A DNA stretch of 64,000 bases from an uncultured Chitinophaga sp. (GTDB lineage: Bacteria; Bacteroidota; Bacteroidia; Chitinophagales; Chitinophagaceae), in NCBI RefSeq assembly GCF_937898475.1, contig NZ_CALEJS010000026.1, positions 194,229 to 258,228 of the forward strand, given 5' to 3'. This document shows, in pieces, positions 33,315 to 42,690 of the stretch. The notes under the pieces are model-generated. The model saw only the letters and a list, made by a program, of their open reading frames with translations, made no database searches and had not been told where the DNA came from. Positions within the stretch are counted from its first letter, which is position 1; the number at the start of each line of letters is the position of its first letter. The position numbers were made by a program, and so were the translations under genes.

Positions 33315-34190
33315 TTATTGCTGAACCCCGGTAGAATCGCTATCCGGCGCCTTGTCTATCAGCTCCATAAACTGGTCCAGTTTCGGTGTAACGATGATCT
33401 GTGTACGCCTGTTCCTGGCTTTGCCTTCCTCGGTACCGTTGGTAGCGATAGGATTGTATTCACCCCGGCCGCCGGCGGTTAACCTCTTAGGATCTACGCC
33501 GTGCTCGTTCTGCAGGGCTTGCACAACCGAGGATGCCCTCAGGGCGCTCAGGTCCCAGTTGTTGCGGATGTTCTTCTGCGAAATAGGCACATTATCCGTA
33601 TTACCCTCGATCAGCACATCGTAATCTTTGTAGTCTTTGATGATCTTTGCCACTTTGGCCAGGGTTTCATTGGCAGTGGAAGAGATCTCATAGCTGCCGG
33701 ATTTATACAGCATCTTGTCGGAAAGGGAGATGTACACTACACCCTTCAACACCTGTACATCCACATCCCTAAGCTCTTCGCGGCTCAGAGAACGGGTGAG
33801 GTTGTTGGTAAGCACCATGTTCAGCGAGTCGCTCTTGTTCTTCGTATTCACCAGGTGCTGTATATACCTGTTGGAAGCATTGATCTCGTCCACCAGTTTG
33901 GAGATGTTCACGTTGCCCTGGCTGGTGGAATTAAGGCACTTATCCAATGCAGCCTGCAGAGCTGCCAGTCCGGTACGCTGTGCTGCGATTTGTTCTTCCA
34001 GGCTCTCTACCCTTGTTTTTGCGCCGGTGAGCTCCCGCTGGGTGCTCTGGTACCGGCCATCCAGTTCCCTGTTCTGATTCTGTAAGTCATTATAACTTGA
34101 TTGTAACTGGGCAAATTTCTTATTGCTCACACAACCTGTTGCTAAGGTAATCATCACCAGCGCAGCTGATGACAGCATAAGTGTTTTCAT
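33315..34190 (-). CDS. OmpA-family lipoprotein with coiled coil
   Basis: 291 residues from ATG 34190 (MKTLML); a Met three codons upstream is possible. Lipobox LATGC gives the anchor Cys. Residues ~30-90 form a coiled coil (QNRELDGRYQSTQRELTGAKTR region, heptad-like), and ~165-275 the OmpA-like peptidoglycan-binding domain: VLIEGNTDNVPIS, NWDLSALRASSVVQAL, TAGGRGEYNPIA, and RNRRTQIIV with the Asp/Arg pair that grips diaminopimelate. It should tie the outer membrane to the cell wall. A strong terminator follows. Promoter elements are not clear in the 231-base upstream gap. Confidence 0.9.
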   Translation of the reverse strand: MKTLMLSSAALVMITLATGCVSNKKFAQLQSSYNDLQNQNRELDGRYQSTQRELTGAKTRVESLEEQIAAQRTGLAALQAALDKCLNSTSQGNVNISKLVDEINASNRYIQHLVNTKNKSDSLNMVLTNNLTRSLSREELRDVDVQVLKGVVYISLSDKMLYKSGSYEISSTANETLAKVAKIIKDYKDYDVLIEGNTDNVPISQKNIRNNWDLSALRASSVVQALQNEHGVDPKRLTAGGRGEYNPIATNGTEEGKARNRRTQIIVTPKLDQFMELIDKAPDSDSTGVQQ

Positions 34191-34421
34191 GCATTCCACA
34201 TTTTATATTAATAAATCATTGACTTAATATGATAACACCCCAAATGAACAAAGGTTGTGCCATCTATGTAAGTTTAAGATTATCAGGTTGTTAAAGAGAA
34301 TATAATGTTTTACGGGCGGCGCCGATCCGGGGGCTTGACCTGGGAGGATCAGGTAATTGTCGGTAATTTTAGCAGTGGATGGCAATCTTACTCAGCAATG
34401 TCGGTTGTGGTGGCAGGTGGA

Positions 34422-34919
34422 CTACTGCTTTGCCGCCTCCCTCGCCGTCAGCATTGTTACCGCTTCAACATTGCCCTGCTGAACAGCCAGATCAAGCGCC
34501 GTTAATCCACGGTTTTCGGTAATGGTCCTGTCTGCACCATGATCCAGCATCAGCTTTACCAGTGTATTTCTGCCAAACATGACGGCGAACATAAGGGCAG
34601 TACCACCATTGCCATGACGGAGGTTCAGGTTGGCGCCATGACTGATCAGCAGTTCTGCAATTGCGGGATAGCCCCTGAAGCAAACACCCATGAGGGCGGT
34701 ATTCCCGCCATGGTCGCAGGCGTTCACATCGGCGCCCGCCTCCAGTAGTATACGGGCGGCTTCCAGCTGCCCGTTGTAGCTGGCTATTATTAAGGGAGTA
34801 TACCCCCGTGCATCCCGCACATCAGGGGTGTTAAACCGGCCGATATTGTGCTGGAGGAATAATGTATCTCCTGATCTGGCCGCGTTAAATAGTTCATTTG
34901 GATTGCCTGGTATATTCAT
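34422..34919 (-). CDS. Ankyrin-repeat protein paired with catalase (AnkB-like)
   Basis: 165 residues from ATG 34919. Four to five ankyrin repeats, each with the TPL/ALH-like turn: ARGYTPLIIASYNGQLEAARI, GGNTALMGVCFRGYPAIAE, GGTALMFAVMFGRNTLVK, GLTALDLAVQQGN. No signal peptide, so cytoplasmic. It begins 1 base past the catalase stop, so the two are translated from one transcript. In Pseudomonas aeruginosa, ankB follows katB and is needed for full catalase activity, and in Campylobacter an ankyrin protein aids haem loading of KatA. The same helper role is likely here, by context. Confidence 0.88.
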   Translation of the reverse strand: MNIPGNPNELFNAARSGDTLFLQHNIGRFNTPDVRDARGYTPLIIASYNGQLEAARILLEAGADVNACDHGGNTALMGVCFRGYPAIAELLISHGANLNLRHGNGGTALMFAVMFGRNTLVKLMLDHGADRTITENRGLTALDLAVQQGNVEAVTMLTAREAAKQ

Positions 34920-34920
34920 G

Positions 34921-36516
34921 TTAATAAGGTTTGGATGCTTTGGCAAGATCTTCGGCTTGTTTTACTGCTTTGTCCGCATCCTGCGCAGCTCCGTCGTCCT
35001 TTTTGCCTGCAGCAGCTTCCTGCAGCCCCTGTTGTACGCGGCGGCCGTAATCTTCATCGCATGAAGTGAACATTTCTATCATCTGCTGCTGTATATGTTC
35101 AGGGCACTGGGAAATTGCGCTGACCAGGTTAAAAATCAATTCATCCCGTTCCCAGTCTTCAAAACCGCGGTAAGTGTCACCAGCCTGCTTGAAATTATTC
35201 TGACGTTCAATTTTGGCTCTTACCAGCGAAGCACTGTAGTGGGGGGTATGGTCTTTCCCGGTCCTCGGGGCTTCCTGAAGGCCATTAAGGCTGGATGGTT
35301 CATAGTTTACGTGCGGGTTCATGCTTTCTGCCAGGTCCTGGCGGTAGGCCATCTGGCCATCACGCTGATTGGTAGCCACATGTGTGCGGGGCGCATTGAT
35401 AGGCAGCTGCAGATAATTGGTGCCCACCCGGTACCGTTGTGTGTCTGAATAAGAAAAAGTGCGGCCCTGCAGCATTTTGTCATCCGAGAAATCCAGTCCA
35501 TCTACCAGTACGCCGGTACCGAAAGCAGACTGCTCTACTTCTGCAAAATAATTTACAGGATTCCTGTCCAGCGTCATTTTACCCACCGGCAGCCAGGGGA
35601 ACTGATCTTTAGGCCAGATTTTGGTGTCATCCAGCGGATCAAAGTCAAGCTCGGCATGTTCATCATCACTCATGATCTGGACACAGAGTTCCCATTGTGG
35701 GAAGTCGCCCCGTTCAATTGCTTCATAGAGGTCCTGCGTGGCATGATTGAAGTTTTTGGCTTGTATCTCCTGCGCGTCTTTTGTTGTCAAATTCTTAATG
35801 CCCTGTAATGGCTCCCAGTGATATTTTACCAGCACGGCTTCGCCTTCGGCATTGACCCATTTATAGGTGTTAACGCCTGAGCCCTGCATTTGCCTGTAGT
35901 TCGCCGGTATACCCCAGGGTGAAAAGAGGAAGGTGATCATATGCATTGCCTCCGGCGTATTACTGATGAAATCGAACTGTCTTACAGGATCCTGCCTGTT
36001 GGTAACCGGATCAGGTTTAAATGCATGGATGAAGTCCGGGAATTTAAGGGCATCACGTATAAAAAAGATCTTCAGGTTGTTGCCAACAAGGTCCCAGTTT
36101 CCATCTTCGGTATACATCTTAACCGCAAAGCCGCGTGGGTCTCTCAGTGTTTCGGGAGAGTGTCCGCCGTGTATCACCGTTGAAAAACGTACAAACAACG
36201 GCGTTTTCTTGCCCTTTTCCGAAAAAACTTTTGCCCTGGTATATTTTGCAACAGGCTCATCGCCCACTGTACCGTATGCTTCGAAATAGCCGTGTGCTCC
36301 CGCACCGCGGGCATGCACTACTCTTTCCGGTACCCGTTCCCTGTCAAAGTGTGACATTTTTTCCAGGAACTGGTAGTTCTCCAGCGTAGCCGGTCCTCTG
36401 CTGCCCAGCGTTCTCAGGTTCTGATTATCAAAAACCGGGTGGCCCTGCCTGGTGGTCAGCATATTGGAATTACCGGACTTTTTTGGTTGTTGCTGGTTGT
36501 TTTCCTGCTGTTTCAT
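34921..36516 (-). CDS. Haem catalase, KatB-like (clade 1)
   Basis: 531 residues. The catalytic His lies in PERVVHARGAGAHGYF, Asn in WDLVGNNLKIFFIRDA, and the haem Tyr in TFSYSDTQRYRVG. Core length and the partner gene fit the KatB type rather than large-subunit KatE; the ~30-residue Lys/Ala/Asp-rich tail (KKDDGAAQDADKAVKQ) is extra. It converts hydrogen peroxide to water and oxygen in the cytoplasm. An N-terminal Gln/Asn-rich stretch precedes the core, and a later Met (19) could be a start. The upstream 460 bases show no clear OxyR-like site that I can name. Confidence 0.93.
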   Translation of the reverse strand: MKQQENNQQQPKKSGNSNMLTTRQGHPVFDNQNLRTLGSRGPATLENYQFLEKMSHFDRERVPERVVHARGAGAHGYFEAYGTVGDEPVAKYTRAKVFSEKGKKTPLFVRFSTVIHGGHSPETLRDPRGFAVKMYTEDGNWDLVGNNLKIFFIRDALKFPDFIHAFKPDPVTNRQDPVRQFDFISNTPEAMHMITFLFSPWGIPANYRQMQGSGVNTYKWVNAEGEAVLVKYHWEPLQGIKNLTTKDAQEIQAKNFNHATQDLYEAIERGDFPQWELCVQIMSDDEHAELDFDPLDDTKIWPKDQFPWLPVGKMTLDRNPVNYFAEVEQSAFGTGVLVDGLDFSDDKMLQGRTFSYSDTQRYRVGTNYLQLPINAPRTHVATNQRDGQMAYRQDLAESMNPHVNYEPSSLNGLQEAPRTGKDHTPHYSASLVRAKIERQNNFKQAGDTYRGFEDWERDELIFNLVSAISQCPEHIQQQMIEMFTSCDEDYGRRVQQGLQEAAAGKKDDGAAQDADKAVKQAEDLAKASKPY

Positions 36517-36978
36517 ACCGCATTTTTAAATGATGAGAGGAAAAGTATATGATCTGCGAATACGGTTAAATCCTGCACAATAAGCGTTCCATGACCGTTG
36601 CTGCACTTCAGGAAAAAGAGGAGCAGGCGGAGCTGCCGAATAAAACAGGCCTCTTAGCAGCGCCTGCAATACCTGGCCCGTGGAATGCTTTCTACTGAAG
36701 TGTTTCGCCGTCTACCCGGCATTGAGGTGCTGCAAGGTTACAGTTATTAACCAACGCATCTTCTTACATTCTTCACATTATATCATCACTAAAAAATAAG
36801 CTTTATATTTTATCTGACGGAAAACTGCAATATCCCGCCCACGCACAGCTGCAGCAGATGGCGCAGGCCACAAGTCTTTTATTGAACAGGCAAAAGATTT
36901 TTAACGGGCAGACAGAACAAACAGGTTTGAGTGGTAACGTATAGCCCTGCCTGACAGGGCTATACGTTTACCTGATAA
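36517..36978. other. 462-bp gene-free region
   Basis: Upstream of catalase and downstream of the gene at 36979. It holds no convincing reading frame; a 36-codon frame near 36590-36700 has no support. The one clear structure is the hairpin at 36936-36968. Confidence 0.55.
36936..36968 (-). terminator. Perfect 14-bp hairpin after the metallohydrolase-like gene
   Basis: AACGTATAGCCCTG and its exact inverse flank CCTGA, 10 bases past the stop of the minus-strand gene. No T-run follows on either strand. The stem is strong enough to stabilise or end the mRNA. Confidence 0.6.
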
Positions 36979-39051
36979 TTATTGGGTAATATAAAAAGTC
37001 TGGCTGAAAGCGCCATTAGCCGCAATATCCCAGGCCTCTACACGCACCCATTTCCGTCCCGCCAGTTTACTTTTGAAGTGGAAGGTCTTTTCTCCAAAAG
37101 CCTGTGTCTGGCTGAGGTCAATCTTTTCGCGGTATACTTTAGCTCCGTCTCCTGAAATGATCTCCACGAAATTCATGGGAAAGGTCCAGTTGAGTGCCAG
37201 CGCTATGTCTGCCATACCATTGGCAGGAAGCTGCAGGCTGTCGCCTGAAATATGCCCGTTGATCTTTAAAGAAGGCATCAGCACTTCACCGGTAGTCCCA
37301 AAGAAGCGTCCGTGCTGCATGGCATTGAGGATGGGGCTCCAGTCATCTTTGTAAGCGGGTAGTTTATCCAGCATGAGATAGTTAACGTTCATGTGCGCAT
37401 ACATCTCATTATGCTGTGTAACGGTGAACAGATCAGCTTCACAAATGATGGTTTTTTTGGTACCCCAGTTGTTCATGTCATCCAGGAGGTCTAACACCCT
37501 TTTTCCCAGCCGTGGCTGGGAAAGGTCTGCAGGCATTGCTTTCCAGGCAGCGCCCATGAAGCGGTCAGACAAAAAGAATGCTTCATGGTTGTAGATATCC
37601 GGTGTGTTCACCGAACCTTTAGTGCGCGGATGCGCGGTCCAGGCAAGGCCTTGTTCGTCTTTCAGCAGCTGCAGCATTTCCTGCTTGTTGCCGATGCGAT
37701 ACACTTTGCCGTAGCCTTCTTTTTCTTCTACATAGGGTTGTCCGGCTTTACGGGACATTATCCAGTACACCGGGCGCGGAAACAGTTCCAGCCAGTGGCC
37801 ACCCAGGAACTCATTCGGCTCTTCACCGGGCAGCAGCAGAAAGTCTTTGTCTGACTGCTTTTCACACAGGTCGAAGAGCGCTTTCAGCTGGGGCAGTCTT
37901 TTTTCATCCGGCCCTTTGGGATCTGCGGTATAATGGAACTCTGCCAGGTGCACAATGTCAAGTCCCAGCTGTTTAAATACTTTCACAAATTCCGGATGTT
38001 CCGGTACAGGTTTTTTCGCCATCACCACGCTCATAATAAATTCATTATGGAAATGGCTGGACATGGTCTTAAACCCGGGCAATTGCACATAGCGGTCGTT
38101 ATGGGTGAACCGTTTTACAGCGGTGAATGCAGCTGCATCGCTTTCCGTATTCAGCAGGCAAAAGAAGTTAAGGCGCTGTTTGGTGGCCGGCGGCGCATTG
38201 AACCAGGGCACAAAACGTTTATCACCTTCCAGTTCCTGCCGGATACCAATACCATAGCCTTTCATCATCTTGCGGTAATCATTGCCATACCAGGTAAACC
38301 GCAGGTTAAAAGCTTCGTCCAGCGGATAGAAATACTGGTGTGGAGGAGGGAACAGCGCCAGTGTGCCTTCTTTGCCGCTGGCAGCAATAGTGCGGTATTT
38401 TACGGCCAGGTTACGGGCGGTATCGCTTGCCGCTACCTGTGAATGCATCAGGCTATCGCCGGTGTTCGTCCAGGAGATTTGCTTCCAGTCCGATGAGCTG
38501 CTTACCAGCCCTGCATCAAAAACGATCGCCTTGGCGTCTGACTCCGTGCTCATCACTGCAGCTACGTTGAAGAGCGGGCTGCCATTGTAAAATGTGATTT
38601 CCAGTGTACCCGTAAACGTTTCTGCAGACAATTGCCCGATGCTGACAATAGTGCGGCTGCCTGTTGTTGTAACAGCTGCACTGTTTTTCTTCATGCTTAC
38701 CGGGTAGGATTGGTGCGGCCTGTTAGGTACTTTGTCAAAAAATATATTCCAGCCGTTTTGCGACAGCAGGTCCCTTTTGCCAACGGTGAGTACAAATGCC
38801 GGGTCTACGTTGGCGCTGACCTGCTTGTCAGCCAGCGCAATTTCCCTGAACAAGGGACGGCCGGGCGTCAGGTCAAATATGATCTTCCCCTTGTCTGATT
38901 GGCCGGCGGGCCAGGTGATCTCCAGTAACTGCCCGCGTTGGACAACCGCAGTTCCATTGCCGGGTTTAAATGCTTTCAGATCTGCCTTTACCTGTGCCAC
39001 AGCCATAAAGCCAACGAATATAGGAGCGACGGACAACAAGAGTAACTTCAT
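36979..39051 (-). CDS. Secreted PHP/CehA-McbA-like metallohydrolase candidate
   Basis: 690 residues; signal peptide 1-19 (MKLLLLSVAPIFVGFMAVA). The N-terminal half is beta-rich. The second half has metal-ligand-like blocks: SSHFHNEF near 345, HLAEFHY near 385, WTAHPRTKG near 490, and RFFGTTGEVLMPSLKING near 615, the last resembling the C-terminal part of CehA/McbA-type PHP metallohydrolases. Family assignment is tentative. It is periplasmic or exported. Downstream on the same transcript direction of an AraC gene, and next to a symporter and an aldolase gene, so it may release or process the imported compound. Substrate unknown. Confidence 0.6.
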   Translation of the reverse strand: MKLLLLSVAPIFVGFMAVAQVKADLKAFKPGNGTAVVQRGQLLEITWPAGQSDKGKIIFDLTPGRPLFREIALADKQVSANVDPAFVLTVGKRDLLSQNGWNIFFDKVPNRPHQSYPVSMKKNSAAVTTTGSRTIVSIGQLSAETFTGTLEITFYNGSPLFNVAAVMSTESDAKAIVFDAGLVSSSSDWKQISWTNTGDSLMHSQVAASDTARNLAVKYRTIAASGKEGTLALFPPPHQYFYPLDEAFNLRFTWYGNDYRKMMKGYGIGIRQELEGDKRFVPWFNAPPATKQRLNFFCLLNTESDAAAFTAVKRFTHNDRYVQLPGFKTMSSHFHNEFIMSVVMAKKPVPEHPEFVKVFKQLGLDIVHLAEFHYTADPKGPDEKRLPQLKALFDLCEKQSDKDFLLLPGEEPNEFLGGHWLELFPRPVYWIMSRKAGQPYVEEKEGYGKVYRIGNKQEMLQLLKDEQGLAWTAHPRTKGSVNTPDIYNHEAFFLSDRFMGAAWKAMPADLSQPRLGKRVLDLLDDMNNWGTKKTIICEADLFTVTQHNEMYAHMNVNYLMLDKLPAYKDDWSPILNAMQHGRFFGTTGEVLMPSLKINGHISGDSLQLPANGMADIALALNWTFPMNFVEIISGDGAKVYREKIDLSQTQAFGEKTFHFKSKLAGRKWVRVEAWDIAANGAFSQTFYITQ

Positions 39052-39162
39052 TACGTGGGTTTTAGTTTAAATATTAATTGTACAGAACACAGCGCATCAA
39101 TCGCTATTGGGGGGAAAAGATATAAAAATTATTCAGGCATTCATACCTGTTCGCTGCTGTTG

Positions 39163-40017
39163 TCATTTATCTCTGAATTTTTTCGGAGATACACCCATCA
39201 CCAGTTTAAACGACCTGGAAAAAGTGTAGGGGTCCGGGTATCCCATCTCCAGCGAGATCTCTTTTACCGTAAGCTTTGTTTCTTTCAGCAGCTGGCTGGC
39301 TTTCTGCATGCGCAGAGAGGTAAACAGCTGGATAGGGGAGTAGCGTGTTTTCTCCCTGAAAAGGGCAGACAGGTAGGAGGCAGACAGGTGCATATGTTCC
39401 GACAGGTTGGCCAGTGTGAGTTGCTGATCCAGTTTTTCCTTCATCAGCTGTATGCATTGCTCAATAATATTATCGGCCCCTTTTTTCATGTAATTGAAAA
39501 CAGTGAGCCGGAAGGTGCCCAGGAAGCTGTAGAAGCGGAAGTTAGCGTAGAGCAGGTTTTCAATATTGTTCATCAGGTCAAGATGGTGCAGGATATCGTC
39601 AAACTGCGCATTACGGCCCACCAGGGGAGGTGTGCTGCGGGGTTTGATGCCTTTGCCCAGGTAACTGAAAATGTCGTCTGCCAGCTTGCCGGAAAACTGT
39701 ACTGTGTAAATACGCCAGGGTGCCTGCGGATCAGGATAACAGCGAAAGCGGGTATGCCTGGGGATCACCAGGTACTGGCTGGGATGCACCTTACTTTTTT
39801 TTCTGCCTGTTTCCAGCCATCCCTTTCCCTGTGCGGCATATATCAACGTGTATACCGGTACGCCCTGCGGCTCGCTGATCTCTTTTGCGACATGCTCCGG
39901 GTAGACCCCTATCGCTGTTATAAAAAGGTTTCTTCCAAGCGGATGCTTTTCCAGCTTTCGTTTCAGGTGGTCCGGTAAGATCCTGGTGATGGGAGTACTG
40001 ACAGCATATTGGTTCAT
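39163..40017 (-). CDS. AraC-family regulator of the transport/aldolase cluster
   Basis: 284 residues. The first ~170 form a cupin sensor (VYTLIYAAQGKGWLETG, PSQYLVIPRHTRFRCYP); the rest is a standard HTH_18: LTLANLSEHMHLSASYLSALFREKT and LTVKEISLEMGYPDPYTFSRSFKLVMGVSPKKF. It reads outward from the 104-bp divergent region shared with the symporter gene and is followed, 111 bases on, by the secreted metallohydrolase gene. It likely senses the symporter substrate or a breakdown product, probably a sugar or sugar acid. Different branch from the 5771/15027/27860 paralogues and without their -7 geometry. Confidence 0.88.
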   Translation of the reverse strand: MNQYAVSTPITRILPDHLKRKLEKHPLGRNLFITAIGVYPEHVAKEISEPQGVPVYTLIYAAQGKGWLETGRKKSKVHPSQYLVIPRHTRFRCYPDPQAPWRIYTVQFSGKLADDIFSYLGKGIKPRSTPPLVGRNAQFDDILHHLDLMNNIENLLYANFRFYSFLGTFRLTVFNYMKKGADNIIEQCIQLMKEKLDQQLTLANLSEHMHLSASYLSALFREKTRYSPIQLFTSLRMQKASQLLKETKLTVKEISLEMGYPDPYTFSRSFKLVMGVSPKKFRDK

Positions 40018-40121
40018 TGTACAGTAATTTAAGCCATTCTTTTAATAATTGAAAACATTGTTTCGTCCGTAAAAATTGGCAACCTTCGCATGATACCACG
40101 TATGAAAATCTGGAAACTGAT

Positions 40122-41651
40122 ATGCAGCAATTGCCTTTAATTGACCTGGCTGTAATTGCCATTTATCTGCTGGGAATGATCCTTATCGGGATACGGTTTT
40201 CGCGGAAGAATAAAAGCGCGGCGCAGTTCACTACCGCATCCGGTACCATTCCCGGCTGGGCATTGGGGCTTTCCTTATATGCTACTTTTCTGAGTAGTAA
40301 TACTTTCCTGGGTGTGCCGGGAAAGGCATTTGGCAGCAACTGGAATGCTTTTGTTTTCAGTTTGTCTATGCCGCTGGCGGCATTTATTGCAGCAAAATAC
40401 TTTGTGCCGTTTTACCGCAGGAGTGGGGCGGTCAGCGCTTATACGCACCTGGAACAGCGATTTGGCCCCTGGGCCAGGACTTATGCTACGGTTTGCTTTA
40501 TACTGATGCAGCTGGCGCGGATGGGCTCTATCTTTTTCGGCGCGGCCCTGGCACTGCAGGCGCTCACCGGGCTGGAAATGCGTACCATTATCTGGGTAAC
40601 AGGCATCTGTATCATTGTATATACGGTGCTGGGCGGTATGGAAGCCGTGATCTGGACCGAAGTACTGCAGGGCATAGTGAAAACTACAGGTGCAGTAATG
40701 ATCCTCTGCCTGGTGATTGCGGGCATGCATAACGGCGTTGGAGATATTTTCCGCATTGGCATTGCTGATGGAAAATTTTCTCCGGGCAGTTTCAGCCTCA
40801 GTGATTTCAGCCATTCAACGTTCTGGGTGGTGCTGCTCTACGGGTTCTTTATTAACCTGAATAATTTCGGTATGGACCAGAACTATGTGCAGCGCTATCA
40901 TACCGCCAGGTCAGAGAAGGAAGCGTCCCGCAGTATCTGGTTATGCGTATACTGGTATGTACCAGTGAGCCTGGTTTTCTTTTTTATCGGCACTTCATTA
41001 TATGCCTACGCACAACAACACCCGGAAGTATTGCTGGCGGTGAAACAGCAGGCGGCGGCAGAGCGCCAGGTGCCATTGTCGGCCCTGCAGCCTGCAGATT
41101 ATGGCGATAAGGTATTGCCCTGGTTTATGGTGAACAAGGTGCCGTCCGGCTTAATGGGGCTGGTGGTAGCGGCTATCTTATCGGCTGCCATGAGCACGGT
41201 CAGCAGTGGTATGAACAGTACTGCCACGGTTTTCCTGAAAGATATCTACCAGCGTTATATCAATCCTGGCGTAACGCCGGGAAGGGAAATGCGCGTGCTG
41301 TATGTGGCTTCCACATTGACCGGTATCCTCGCTATAGGTGTAGGTATTTCCATGATAGGCGTAGGCAGTATCCTGGATATATGGTGGGAATTATCCGGGA
41401 TCTTCGCAGGAGGTATGCTGGGATTATTTCTCCTGGGGATGGTGGCTGAGATCAGAAATACAGCAGCAGTAACAGCTACTATTACGGGCATCCTGATCAT
41501 TATCTGGATGTCTTTATCAAAATACCTGCCTCCTGAATGGGAGCATCTGCGCAGCCACCTGCACGCGAATATGGTGATAGTAGTGGGAACATTGACAATA
41601 TTCCTTGCAGGTATGGCGCTTGCACGTTTACAACGCCTTACAACTTCCTGA
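40122..41651 (+). CDS. Sodium:solute symporter (SSS family)
   Basis: 509 residues, about 13 membrane spans. LSLYATFLSSNTFLGVPGKAF is the conserved Ser/Thr-rich TM1 sodium region, and AAILSAAMSTVSSGMNSTATVFLKD the TM8 signature with the sodium-binding Ser. It imports an organic solute, often a sugar, sugar acid or sialic acid, with sodium across the inner membrane. It is the first gene of a two-gene unit with the aldolase, 18 bases downstream, and faces the AraC gene. The partner aldolase suggests a keto-acid-forming substrate, but this is inference. Confidence 0.9.
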   Translation: MQQLPLIDLAVIAIYLLGMILIGIRFSRKNKSAAQFTTASGTIPGWALGLSLYATFLSSNTFLGVPGKAFGSNWNAFVFSLSMPLAAFIAAKYFVPFYRRSGAVSAYTHLEQRFGPWARTYATVCFILMQLARMGSIFFGAALALQALTGLEMRTIIWVTGICIIVYTVLGGMEAVIWTEVLQGIVKTTGAVMILCLVIAGMHNGVGDIFRIGIADGKFSPGSFSLSDFSHSTFWVVLLYGFFINLNNFGMDQNYVQRYHTARSEKEASRSIWLCVYWYVPVSLVFFFIGTSLYAYAQQHPEVLLAVKQQAAAERQVPLSALQPADYGDKVLPWFMVNKVPSGLMGLVVAAILSAAMSTVSSGMNSTATVFLKDIYQRYINPGVTPGREMRVLYVASTLTGILAIGVGISMIGVGSILDIWWELSGIFAGGMLGLFLLGMVAEIRNTAAVTATITGILIIIWMSLSKYLPPEWEHLRSHLHANMVIVVGTLTIFLAGMALARLQRLTTS

Positions 41652-41669
41652 TCATAAAAATCGTTTCAT

Positions 41670-42614
41670 ATGGAAAAGAAATTTGTACCAGTGATGATCA
41701 CTCCTTTCAACCTTAAAGCACAGATTGACCTGGAGATGGTGGAGAACCTGATAGACTTTTACCTGGATGCGGGAGTGAAAGGTTTTTTCGCCAACTGCCT
41801 GTCTTCCGAAATGTACAGCATCAGTGAAGACGAACGCCTGGAGCTTACCCGGCATGTGGTTCGCTACGTAAACGGCCGTGTGCCCGTGGTAGCTACCGGG
41901 TCTTTCGGTCTTACCATCAAAGATAAAGCGCTGTTCACGCAAAAGATCTACGATACCGGGGTGGATTCGGTGATCATGATCACGGGGCACTTTGCCAATA
42001 TAGACGAGCCGGATAGTACGCTGCTGCAGCGCTTTGATGAGTTGTTCTCGCTTACCGGTGATATTCCCCTGGGACTGTACGAATGCCCGGCGCCTTACAA
42101 AAGGATCATCACGCCGGAGATCCTGCAAACGCTGCTGGCAACCAACCGGCTGATCTATCACAAGGATACCTCCTGCAATGTGGAGCAGGTCCGGGCCAAG
42201 CTCGCCGTTACAGCGGGCAGCCGGCTGGAGTTCTATGATGCCCATACCCCCAATGCGGTGGCTTCTATGCAGATGGGCGCCTCGGGCATGTCTTCCATCT
42301 CCGGGAATTTCTACCCCGAGATACTGGTATGGCTCTGCAACCATGTGAATAATGAAAGCCGCCAGGAGGACGTACGCTGGATACAATCCGAACTGCAAAG
42401 GGTGGATCCGCTGATACATGTAGCCTACCCGCTGAGCGCTAAATATTTCCTGCAGCAGCGAGGGATCCCCATCCGCACCATCAGCCGTGCCCATGCACTG
42501 GAGCTGACGCCGGAACAGAAACAGGTACTGCAACAGATACACCGCGATTTTCATGGCTGGTGTGAACGTTTACAGATCCGGATGGTAACAGCGGCAACGG
42601 TGCCTTCACATTAA
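41670..42614 (+). CDS. DHDPS / N-acetylneuraminate lyase family aldolase
   Basis: 314 residues. TIM-barrel class I aldolase: the Schiff-base Lys lies in LIYHKDTSCN (~165) and the catalytic Tyr in GLYECPAPYKR (~140); ITPFN near the start and GSFG near 75 match the pyruvate-binding loops, although the usual GTTGE is replaced by CLSSEM. Likely cleaves a 2-keto-3-deoxy acid to pyruvate and an aldehyde. No NanE or NanK lies nearby, so sialic acid is not supported. Translationally close to the symporter gene. Cytoplasmic. The true substrate is open. Confidence 0.85.
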   Translation: MEKKFVPVMITPFNLKAQIDLEMVENLIDFYLDAGVKGFFANCLSSEMYSISEDERLELTRHVVRYVNGRVPVVATGSFGLTIKDKALFTQKIYDTGVDSVIMITGHFANIDEPDSTLLQRFDELFSLTGDIPLGLYECPAPYKRIITPEILQTLLATNRLIYHKDTSCNVEQVRAKLAVTAGSRLEFYDAHTPNAVASMQMGASGMSSISGNFYPEILVWLCNHVNNESRQEDVRWIQSELQRVDPLIHVAYPLSAKYFLQQRGIPIRTISRAHALELTPEQKQVLQQIHRDFHGWCERLQIRMVTAATVPSH

Positions 42615-42666
42615 GCCGGGTGTATGTTTATTAACCCAGGTGAATGACCAGGGCATCCGGCTGTCT

Positions 42667-42674
42667 TAGTTTTG
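42667..42674 (+). promoter_or_regulatory. TAGTTTTG -7 element, small membrane protein gene
   Basis: An exact TAnnTTTG match, ending 16 bases before ATG 42691, supports that start and a separate promoter from the aldolase operon. Confidence 0.55.
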
Positions 42675-42690
42675 TATCAAAATCAAGACG

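Noticed and set aside
36590..36700. 36-codon frame upstream of catalase
   Set aside because: No domain, no ribosome-binding site, no conservation visible.
39055..39978. 307-codon plus-strand frame opposite the AraC gene
   Set aside because: Cys/His/Phe-rich with no domain, and it mirrors a complete AraC protein on the other strand.
41652..42554. 300-codon open frame on the minus strand opposite the aldolase gene
   Set aside because: Composition is shadow-like and the plus strand holds a clear DHDPS-family enzyme with its catalytic Lys and Tyr.
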